Part shown: piece by piece, positions 28,317-35,139 of the stretch
Position numbering within the stretch: the stretch's first letter is position 1
How the letters are laid out: each line of letters begins with the position of its first letter
DNA from: Acetobacteraceae bacterium
GTDB lineage: Bacteria > Pseudomonadota > Alphaproteobacteria > Acetobacterales > Acetobacteraceae
Assembly: GCA_027482245.1 (NCBI GenBank)
Contig: JAIXWG010000048.1
Coordinates: forward strand, 1 to 61,515
Length of the DNA: 61,515 nucleotides
Direction of reading: 5' to 3'
The notes under the pieces: model-generated
The model's database searches: none
What the model was told of the DNA's origin: nothing
Seen by the model: only the letters and a program-made list of their open reading frames with translations
Program-made: the position numbers and the translations under genes

Positions 28317-28339
28317 GCAAAGATCGGCAGTATTCTTGC
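28317..28339. promoter_or_regulatory. candidate LysR-type operator
   Basis: The intergenic region between the divergent LysR and tautomerase genes contains GCAA (28317-28320) and TTGC (28336-28339) as an inverted dyad with a 15-bp A/T-containing centre. This stretch is less GC-rich than its surroundings. LysR regulators typically bind such imperfect dyads near position -65 of the target they control. Confidence 0.4.
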
Positions 28340-28397
28340 GTTCGGCGCAGGAATGCTTGTTGAATGTCGCCGCACCCCGCACGGCATCCGCCCCGCC

Positions 28398-29291
28398 ATG
28401 GCCATCGCCCTCGACCAGCTCCGCACCTTCGTCGCCGTCGCGGAAGCCGGCGGCCTGACCCCCGCGGCGGAGACGCTGCATCTTTCCCTGCCCGCCATTT
28501 CCAGACGGTTGACGGCGCTGGAGGAGGAGCTGGGCGTCGCCCTCCTCACCCGTTCAACCCGCCGTGTGGCCCTGACCCAGACGGGCCGCGAATTCCTCCC
28601 CCGCGCCCGGCGGCTGCTGGATGAGCTGGAGGAAAGCCTTCTCGGCATCCGGGAGGTCGCGGCCCAGCGCCGGGGACTCGTCGTCCTCGCCTGCATCCCG
28701 ACCGCCGCCTACTACTTCCTGCCCGCGACGCTCGCCGCCTTCGCCCGGCGCTTCCCCGCCGTCCGCGTCCGCGCCATGGACCTGTCGGCGGAGGGTGTGA
28801 CCGATGCGGTGGCGACCGGCGCCGCGGAATTCGGCGTGGGGATGGAAGGCGCCGCCCACCCGGAGGTCGAGTTCCGCCCCATGCGGCGCGACCCCTTCGT
28901 CCTCGCCTGCCGGCGCGACCACCGCCTGGCCCGCCGCCGCGCCGTCCGCTGGCAGGACCTGGAGGGGGAGCGCCTGGTCGGCGTCTCCCGCCGGTCCGGC
29001 AACCGGCTGATCCTGGACCGCGCCCTGCTGCCGCGCGGCATCAGCCCGAACTGGCACTACGAGGCCGAGCACCTCTCGACCAGCCTCGGCCTGGTGGAGG
29101 CCGGGCTCGGCCTCGCCGTCGTGCCCCGCCTCGCTTTGCCGCGGGACCCGCACCCGGTGCTGGTGGCCCGGACGCTGACGGACCCCACGGTCGATCGCGC
29201 CACCGGCCTGCTGCTGAAGCGGGGCGCGGAGCCCGGGCCCGCGGCCCGCGCCCTGATCGACCTGCTGGCCAAGGGCATGCGGGGGGCTTGA
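28398..29291 (+). CDS. LysR family transcriptional regulator
   Basis: A 298-residue regulator with an N-terminal winged helix-turn-helix (LDQLRTFVAVAEAGGLTPAAETLHLSLPAISRRLTALEEELGVALL) and a LysR substrate-binding domain from about residue 90. The ATG at 28398 is chosen because MAIALDQLRTF is the family's usual beginning; the frame is open 15 codons further upstream. Being divergent from the tautomerase-binding protein-tannase-esterase genes, it most likely controls them in response to a pathway intermediate. Confidence 0.92.
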   Translation: MAIALDQLRTFVAVAEAGGLTPAAETLHLSLPAISRRLTALEEELGVALLTRSTRRVALTQTGREFLPRARRLLDELEESLLGIREVAAQRRGLVVLACIPTAAYYFLPATLAAFARRFPAVRVRAMDLSAEGVTDAVATGAAEFGVGMEGAAHPEVEFRPMRRDPFVLACRRDHRLARRRAVRWQDLEGERLVGVSRRSGNRLILDRALLPRGISPNWHYEAEHLSTSLGLVEAGLGLAVVPRLALPRDPHPVLVARTLTDPTVDRATGLLLKRGAEPGPAARALIDLLAKGMRGA

Positions 29292-29322
29292 TCCCGCGCG
29301 CCCCGCGCGCTCCCTTGGCCGC

Positions 29323-29871
29323 ATGCCGGATACCCGCCCGACCGTCGCGCAGCTCTTCCTCACCTACCTCAAGATCGGCCTGGTCGGCTTCGGGGGCGTG
29401 AATGCCTGGGCGCGGCGCGTGCTGGTGGAGGAGAAGCGCTGGCTGACCGAGCAGGAATATGCGGAGGTGCTGGGCCTCGGCCAGGTCCTGCCCGGCCCCA
29501 ATGCGCTGAACGTCGCGATCCAGCTGGGTGACCGCTTCCGCGGCGGGCCGGGCGCGCTGGCCACCACCATCGGCCTGTTCGGCGGGCCGCTGGTGGTGCT
29601 GATGGGGCTCGCCGCGCTGCACGACGCCTATGGGGAGGTGCCGATCGTCAAGGCGATCCTCGCCGGCACGGCGGCGACGGCGGCGGGCATGATCCTCGGC
29701 ACCGCCTTGAAGATGGCGACGCGCCTCAAGCCCGCGCTTCCCGTCATCGCGGTCGGGCTGGCGGCGCTGGCCGGGGGCGCGCTTCTCCGCCTGCCGCTGC
29801 CCTACATCGTGCTCGGCCTGGCGCCCTTCGGCATCGCCGCGGCCTGGTGGACGATGAAGGCCCGCGCATGA
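29323..29871 (+). CDS. chromate transporter, ChrA N-terminal-half type
   Basis: A 182-residue inner-membrane protein of the short-chain CHR family. It begins VAQLFLTYLKIGLVGFGGVNAW and has the conserved EVLGLGQVLPGPNALNVAIQLGDRFRG segment, followed by four or five hydrophobic helices. Short CHR proteins work as pairs of homologous halves inserted in opposite orientation. The second half follows with a four-base ATGA overlap. CHR proteins export chromate, but many short pairs have not been tested and could carry other anions. Confidence 0.9.
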   Translation: MPDTRPTVAQLFLTYLKIGLVGFGGVNAWARRVLVEEKRWLTEQEYAEVLGLGQVLPGPNALNVAIQLGDRFRGGPGALATTIGLFGGPLVVLMGLAALHDAYGEVPIVKAILAGTAATAAGMILGTALKMATRLKPALPVIAVGLAALAGGALLRLPLPYIVLGLAPFGIAAAWWTMKARA

Positions 29872-30425
29872 ACGACCAGGGCGGCGTCCTCCTCCAGCTC
29901 GCCATCGGCTTCGCCGCGATCTCCATGATCGCGGTCGGCGGCGGCATCGCCGTGGTGCCGGAGATGAACCGCCTGGTGGTGGACGTGCATGGCTGGATGA
30001 CCGATGCGCGCTTCGCCCAGCTCTTCGCCCTCGCCCAGGCCGCGCCGGGGCCGAATGTGCTGGTGGTGGGGCTGATCGGCTGGCAGGTCGCGGGCCTGCC
30101 CGGGATGCTGGTGGCGACGCTGGCCATGACGGGCCCCGCGGGCTTCTTCGCCTTCGGCTTCTCCAAGCTCCGCGGCAGGCTCGCCGGTGCTCGCTGGCTG
30201 CGCATCGTCGAGAAGGGGCTGGTCCCCATCGCGGTCGGGCTGATTTTTTCCTCCGGCATCATCCTCGCCCAGGGGGCCGCGCACCCCGCCGGCCCGGGGA
30301 CCGCGATCAGCCTGCTGGCGGTGGGGCTCACGGTCTTCTCCACCCTCTTCGTCTGGCTGATGGATCGCAGCCCGCTCTGGGTGCTGGCGGTCGGCGCGGT
30401 GGCGGGCGCGGCCCTGCTGGGCTGA
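29868..30425 (+). CDS. chromate transporter, ChrA second-half type
   Basis: A 185-residue partner of the preceding protein. It has the same CHR motif in FAQLFALAQAAPGPNVLVVGLIGWQVAG and an N-terminal IGFAAISMIAVGGGIAVVPEMNRLVV helix, then hydrophobic segments to the end. The start ATG overlaps the upstream stop (ATGA), so the two halves are made together and probably form a heterodimer. Confidence 0.9.
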   Translation: MNDQGGVLLQLAIGFAAISMIAVGGGIAVVPEMNRLVVDVHGWMTDARFAQLFALAQAAPGPNVLVVGLIGWQVAGLPGMLVATLAMTGPAGFFAFGFSKLRGRLAGARWLRIVEKGLVPIAVGLIFSSGIILAQGAAHPAGPGTAISLLAVGLTVFSTLFVWLMDRSPLWVLAVGAVAGAALLG

Positions 30426-30486
30426 AGCGACAGCCCGCACGGGGCGGGACGGCGACACGCCGCGCGGGGCGGGCTATACCCGCGCC

Positions 30487-31914
30487 ATGCCCGACGCCCC
30501 CACCCCGGCCGGCCTGCTGGACCGGCTGCACGCGCTCCTCGGTCCCCGTGGCCTGCTCACGGACCCCGCCGACATCGCCCCCCACCTCTCCGACTGGCGC
30601 GCGCTCTACCAGGGCCGTGCGCTGGCCGTGGCGCGCCCCGCCGATACGGCGGAGGTCGCGGCCGTGGTGCGCCTGGCGCAGGAAACCGGCACGCCCATCA
30701 CGGTGCAGGGCGGCAACACCTCCATGGTCGGCGGCGCGGTGCCGGACGAGAGCGGCCGCCACCTGGTGCTGTCGCTGTCCCGCCTGAACCGCATCCGGGA
30801 TTGCGATCCCGTGGACATGACGATGACCGCCGAAGCGGGCGTCGTGCTCAAGACCGCGCAGAACGCCGCGCAGGATGCCGGCTGCCTCTTCCCCCTGAGC
30901 CTCGGCGCGGAAGGCACGGCCACGATCGGCGGCGTGCTCTCCACCAATGCCGGCGGCAACACCACGGTGCGCTACGGCAACGCCCGCGAATTGATGCTGG
31001 GGCTGGAGGTCGTGCTGCCCGACGGCCAGATCTGGAACGGGCTGCGACGCCTGCGCAAGGACAATACCGGCTACGCGCTGCGCCACCTCTTCGTCGGCGC
31101 GGAGGGCACGCTCGGCATCGTCACCGCCGCCGTGCTGCGCATGTTCCCCCGCCCGCGCGACACCGCGCTGGCGCTCTGCGCCGTCGGGGATGAGGATGCG
31201 GCGCTCGGCCTGTTCCGCCGCTTCCGCGACCGGGACGAGAGCGCGGTCCGCGCCTTCGAATACATGTCGGGCACCGGCGTCGATTTCTGCGTGAAGCACA
31301 TCGAGGGCATCGGCCAGCCCCTGTCGGAGCGCGCCGGCCACTACGTGCTCGTCGACCTCGCCTCCCCCCGCCCCGATGCCGGGCTGCGGGACATGGCGGA
31401 GGCCGTGCTGGCCGAGGCGATGGAGGAGGGCTTGGTCCTCGACGCCGTCCTCGCCGAGAGCGAGGCCCAGGCCCAGAAGCTCTGGCGCATCCGGGAGGAG
31501 CATCCCGAGGCCCAGAAGCGGGAAGGCGCCTCCGTGAAGAATGACGTCTCCGTGCCCGTGTCGAAGGTGCCGGAGATGATCCGCCGCTGCTCCGCCGCGC
31601 TGGTGGAGTTGATCCCCGGCAGCCGCCCCGTGCCCTTCGGCCATATCGGGGATGGCAACATCCACATGAACCTGGAACAGCCGCCGGGCATGGACCCCGC
31701 GGCCTTCCTGGCCCGCAGCCACGACATCATGGATTGCGTGAACGCCATCGTCCGCGACCTCGATGGCAGCTTCAGCGCGGAACACGGCATCGGCCGGCTG
31801 AAGACGGACATGATGGAGGAATGGCGCGGGGGGGCGGAGCTGGATGCGATGAAGCGCATCAAGGCGGCGCTGGACCCCGCGGGGCTGATGAACCCGGGCA
31901 AGGTGCTGCCCTGA
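30487..31914 (+). CDS. FAD-binding oxidoreductase (D-2-hydroxyacid dehydrogenase/GlcD-like)
   Basis: A 475-residue flavoprotein of the vanillyl-alcohol oxidase fold. The FAD-binding PCMH domain covers about 35-215, with the ITVQGGNTSMVGGAVPD pyrophosphate loop and GAEGTATIGGVLSTNAGGNTTVRYGNARELMLGLEVVLP. The FAD-linked oxidase C-terminal domain covers about 240-475. It has the metal-site residues in PFGHIGDGNIHMN and the SFSAEHGIGRLKTDMM histidine. This is the layout of D-lactate, glycolate and D-2-hydroxyglutarate dehydrogenases. There is no GlcE or GlcF partner, so a single-subunit D-2-hydroxyacid dehydrogenase is most likely. Confidence 0.9.
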   Translation: MPDAPTPAGLLDRLHALLGPRGLLTDPADIAPHLSDWRALYQGRALAVARPADTAEVAAVVRLAQETGTPITVQGGNTSMVGGAVPDESGRHLVLSLSRLNRIRDCDPVDMTMTAEAGVVLKTAQNAAQDAGCLFPLSLGAEGTATIGGVLSTNAGGNTTVRYGNARELMLGLEVVLPDGQIWNGLRRLRKDNTGYALRHLFVGAEGTLGIVTAAVLRMFPRPRDTALALCAVGDEDAALGLFRRFRDRDESAVRAFEYMSGTGVDFCVKHIEGIGQPLSERAGHYVLVDLASPRPDAGLRDMAEAVLAEAMEEGLVLDAVLAESEAQAQKLWRIREEHPEAQKREGASVKNDVSVPVSKVPEMIRRCSAALVELIPGSRPVPFGHIGDGNIHMNLEQPPGMDPAAFLARSHDIMDCVNAIVRDLDGSFSAEHGIGRLKTDMMEEWRGGAELDAMKRIKAALDPAGLMNPGKVLP

Positions 31915-31957
31915 GCGAGCGGGCGAAGCCTCGTCATGACGAAGGCTTGGTGCGCCT

Positions 31958-32090
31958 GACCCCCACCCTCCCGCTTCGCGGGCCCCTCCCTCCCCCGCAA
32001 GCGCGGGGGAGGGTTTTGCGCCTCCCTCCCCCGCGCTTGCGGGGGGTTGCGGCGCTGCCGCAACGCCGAAGGCTGGTCGGGGTGGGGGTC
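31958..32090. repeat. composite palindromic element ending in the serine protease start
   Basis: The element is bounded by the inverted pair GACCCCCACC (31958-31967) and GGTGGGGGTC (32081-32090). Inside are CCCTCCCCCGC-type palindromes in both orientations (31988-32013 and 32024-32046). Its right end matches the right end of the element in rsmA (38932-38941). The GTG proposed as start of the protease gene lies in the right boundary. It fits the same broad family of GC-rich intergenic palindromes seen at 23345, 38896 and 40746. Confidence 0.65.
31988..32017 (+). terminator. intrinsic terminator of the FAD oxidoreductase gene
   Basis: CCCTCCCCCGC (31988-31998) pairs perfectly with GCGGGGGAGGG (32003-32013) over a four-base loop and is followed directly by TTTT. 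It lies 74 bp past the oxidoreductase stop and forms the left part of the composite palindromic element. The T-run makes termination on the plus strand plausible. Confidence 0.7.
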
Positions 32091-32780
32091 GGCGCAACGC
32101 TCCTCCTCCTCGCCGCCTGCGCCCCCACCCCCTCCCGCCCGCCCGAGGCGGGCCTCGCCGCCACCGCGACGGTGGCGGAAATCCGCTCCGGCCAGGCGCC
32201 CAGCTGCAACGCCTCCGGCGCCGCCATCCATCTCGGCGGCGGGCGCTTCGTCACGGCGGCGCATGTCGTCGATGGCTCCGTCCAGCGGCTGCGCGGCTTC
32301 TGCCCGCCGGACCGCCCCGGGGGCACGTACGGGCAACCCGCCATCACCCTCGGTGTCCGTGGCACGGAGGCCCCGGCCCGCATCCTCCGCGCCGGGCAGG
32401 ACCGGGTCGATCCGGGCATCGGCCAGCGCTACCTCGGCGGGGAGGACCTGGCCATCGTCACCCCCACCCGCACCCTGCCCGCCCTGCCCGCGGCGACGCC
32501 CTGCGCGGCCCAGCCGCCGCCCGGCACGCCGGCGCTGCTGGTCACGCCGCGCCGGGCCATCCGCACCCGCCTCCTCGCCCCGTGGACGGACCCCGACGCC
32601 CGCTTCGGCGAGTATCTCGAGATCCCGGAGACGCTGGCCCCCGGCGAATCCGGCGGCGCGGTGTTCGAGGCGGCCTCCGGCTGCCTGGCGGGCATCGTCA
32701 GCCACCGGGATTCCGATGGCGGCCCGCCGAGCACCCGGCTCGTGCCGGCTTCAACCATCGCGCGATTCCTCACCCCGTGA
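32082..32780 (+). CDS. trypsin-like serine protease, probable lipoprotein
   Basis: About 232 residues. A lipobox (LLLLAAC, with C13 from the GTG start) suggests lipid anchoring. The catalytic triad of an S1-type protease is visible: H61 in RFVTAAHVVDG, D122 in GGEDLAIVTP and S190 in LAPGESGGAVF. Four further cysteines could form two disulfides. The start is uncertain. GTG 32082 has AAGG nine bases upstream but leaves an unusually short signal without positive charges. TTG 32037 would add MRGVAALPQRRRLVG, a better signal n-region, but lies inside the palindromic element. The true protease substrate is unknown. Confidence 0.75.
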   Translation: MGVGATLLLLAACAPTPSRPPEAGLAATATVAEIRSGQAPSCNASGAAIHLGGGRFVTAAHVVDGSVQRLRGFCPPDRPGGTYGQPAITLGVRGTEAPARILRAGQDRVDPGIGQRYLGGEDLAIVTPTRTLPALPAATPCAAQPPPGTPALLVTPRRAIRTRLLAPWTDPDARFGEYLEIPETLAPGESGGAVFEAASGCLAGIVSHRDSDGGPPSTRLVPASTIARFLTP

Positions 32781-32828
32781 TCCAGGCCGCTTTGCCGCGC
32801 GGCCCGAAGGGCTGGTAGAAGGGGCCGG

Positions 32829-33995
32829 ATGACCCGGATCGACCACTACATCCTGCGCCAACTGGTGGGCGGCCTGCTGGCCGTCACCTGCGGGCTGGCC
32901 GCGCTGGTCTGGCTGACGCAGTCGCTGCGGTTCATCGAACTGGTGCTGGACCGGGGCCTCTCCCTCGGCGTCTTCATCCAGCTGACGGGGCTGATGCTGC
33001 CCGGCTTCTTCGCCGTGATCCTGCCCATCACCACCTTCGTCGTCGTCCTCTTCGTCTATGTGCGGATGAACAGCGACCGGGAACTGGTGGTGATGCGTGC
33101 CGCCGGCCTGTCCCAGCTGCGCCTGGCGCGGCCCGGCATCATGCTGGCGCTGATGGCGGTCGCCGCGGGCTATGTGCTGAACCTCTGGCTCGTCCCCCTC
33201 TCCCACACCGCCTTCCGCATCTGGCAGTTCGAGATCCGCAACCAGATGGCGGCGATCCTGGTGCAGGAAGGCGTCTTCTCCTCGGTCGGCGGGGACCTGA
33301 CGGTCTATGCGCGGCTCCGCGACCGGGACGGCACGCTGCGCGGCATCCTGGTGCATGATGCCCGCGAACGCGGCGCGCCCGTCACCATCCTGGCGGAGCA
33401 GGGGCGCATCACCACCGGCCCCAACGGCCCGCGCGTGACGCTGCAGAACGGCGTCCGCCAGCAGATGGAACGCGTGCCCAACCCCGCCCCGGGCGCCCAG
33501 CCCATGCGGCTCTCGGTCCTCAGCTTCAACGAGAACAGCGTGGACCTCGCCCGCGCCACGCGGCAGGAGGAGGCGCGCTTCCGTGATAGTCGCGAACGCA
33601 GCATCCCCGAATTGCTGCACCCCGACCCGGCGGAGGGCCTTCGCCCGCGGGAGATCGCGCGCTTCGTGGGGGAGGCGCACCAGCGCATGTCCGCCCCCCT
33701 CACCGCCCTGTCCTTCGCGCTGGTCGGCCTGTCCGTGGCCCTCACCGGCCAGTTCCGGCGGCATGGCGGTGGCCTCCGGCTCGCGACCGGCATCGGCATC
33801 GTGGTCGGGCTGCTGGCGGTCGGGCTCACCATCGGCAACCTCGCGACCCGGGACAATGCCTTCGTCTGGCTGATCTGGGCGCATGCGACGGTCCCCGGCG
33901 TGGTCGCGCTGTGGTGGATGCTGGGCGCCCCCGGCCTGCCGAGGCCCCGCGCCCTGCCCATGCCCGCCCCGGCGGAAGCCCAGGCGGCCGATTGA
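32829..33995 (+). CDS. lptF: lipopolysaccharide export permease LptF
   Basis: A 388-residue inner-membrane subunit of the LptB2FG transporter that extracts lipopolysaccharide and passes it to the periplasmic bridge. It begins MTRIDHYILRQLVGGLLAV, has three membrane helices in the first 110 residues, a periplasmic jellyroll-like domain (about 130-270) and three more helices (about 290-370). It is the first gene of lptF-lptG-lptD-surA-rsmA. The next gene starts 4 bp after its stop. Confidence 0.95.
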   Translation: MTRIDHYILRQLVGGLLAVTCGLAALVWLTQSLRFIELVLDRGLSLGVFIQLTGLMLPGFFAVILPITTFVVVLFVYVRMNSDRELVVMRAAGLSQLRLARPGIMLALMAVAAGYVLNLWLVPLSHTAFRIWQFEIRNQMAAILVQEGVFSSVGGDLTVYARLRDRDGTLRGILVHDARERGAPVTILAEQGRITTGPNGPRVTLQNGVRQQMERVPNPAPGAQPMRLSVLSFNENSVDLARATRQEEARFRDSRERSIPELLHPDPAEGLRPREIARFVGEAHQRMSAPLTALSFALVGLSVALTGQFRRHGGGLRLATGIGIVVGLLAVGLTIGNLATRDNAFVWLIWAHATVPGVVALWWMLGAPGLPRPRALPMPAPAEAQAAD

Positions 33996-33999
33996 CCCG

Positions 34000-35139
34000 A
34001 TGATCCTGACCCCCACCCTGACGGGCTATGTCGCCCGCGCCTTCTTCGGCATGACGCTCGCGATGCTGGGCGCGCTGACGGGCCTGGTCGCGCTGTTCGA
34101 CTTCATCGAATTGCTGCGCCGCGCCGCGACCCGCCCCGATGTCGGCTTCGGCATCGCGCTGGAGATCGCGAGCCTCCGCCTGCCCTTCGTCTCCCTCCAG
34201 ATCCTGCCCTTCGCCATCCTGCTGGGCGGCATCGTCGCCTTCTGGCGGCTGACGCGGTCGTCGGAGCTCATCGTCGCGCGCGCCGCCGGCATCTCCGCCT
34301 GGGGGTTCCTCACGGGGCCGCTGGTGGTCGCCGTGCTGCTCGGCATGATCGCAACGGGCGCCATCTCCCCCATCTCGTCGGCCCTGCTGTCGCGGGCCGA
34401 ACGGCTGGACCAGACCTTCCTCCGCACCGGAGGCGGCATGACGGCGCTGGCCGGCGGGCGCCTCTGGCTCCGCCAGGCGGACCGGGAGCTGGAGGCGAAT
34501 GGCGTCGCCATCATCTCCGGCCGCCCCGTCGCCATGCGCGCGGGCGACCAGCCCATCCCCCGCACCGGCCCGCGCTTCGAATTGCAGGAAGTCTCCGTCT
34601 GGCGCCTGACCGCGGGCGACCAGCCCTTGTCGCGGATCGAGGCGCCGCGCGCCCGCCTGACCGCCGGCGCCTGGGTGATCGAGGACGCGGTGGCCTTCGG
34701 CGCCGACCGCATCGCCAAGCCCATCGGCACCGTCAGCCTGCCCACGGAACTGACGCCCGACCGGATCGAGGACAGCTTCGCCTCGCCGGAAACGCTCGAT
34801 TTCTGGGCCCTGCCCGGCTTCATCGCGGTGCTGGAGGAGGCGGGATTCTCCGCCGTCCGCCACCGCATCCAGTTCCAGTCCCTGCTGGCCCTGCCGGTCC
34901 TGGCCCTCGCCATGGCGCTGCTCGCCGCCGGCTTCTCCATGCGCCAGACGCGGCGCGGCGGCGTCGCGCAGATGATCGGCGGCGGCGTCGCCGCCGGATT
35001 TGCCCTGTTCGTCGTGGACAAGGTCAGCAATGAATTCGGAGAGGCGGGGTCCCTGCCGGTGGTGCTCGCCGCCTGGGCCCCGACGGTCGCGGGGCTGCTG
35101 CTGGCCCTCGCCCTGCTGCTGCACCTGGAGGATGGTTGA
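34000..35139 (+). CDS. lptG: lipopolysaccharide export permease LptG
   Basis: A 379-residue partner of LptF with the same layout: three N-terminal membrane helices, a periplasmic beta domain (about 130-265) and three C-terminal helices. The family segments ILLGGIVAFWRLTRSSELIVARAAGIS (coupling-helix region contacting LptB) and MALLAAGFSMRQTRRGG are clear. The ATG at 34000 is chosen over upstream in-frame starts inside lptF. The lptG stop shares one base with the lptD start (TGATG), and the ribosome binding site for lptD lies within the end of lptG. Confidence 0.95.
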   Translation: MILTPTLTGYVARAFFGMTLAMLGALTGLVALFDFIELLRRAATRPDVGFGIALEIASLRLPFVSLQILPFAILLGGIVAFWRLTRSSELIVARAAGISAWGFLTGPLVVAVLLGMIATGAISPISSALLSRAERLDQTFLRTGGGMTALAGGRLWLRQADRELEANGVAIISGRPVAMRAGDQPIPRTGPRFELQEVSVWRLTAGDQPLSRIEAPRARLTAGAWVIEDAVAFGADRIAKPIGTVSLPTELTPDRIEDSFASPETLDFWALPGFIAVLEEAGFSAVRHRIQFQSLLALPVLALAMALLAAGFSMRQTRRGGVAQMIGGGVAAGFALFVVDKVSNEFGEAGSLPVVLAAWAPTVAGLLLALALLLHLEDG

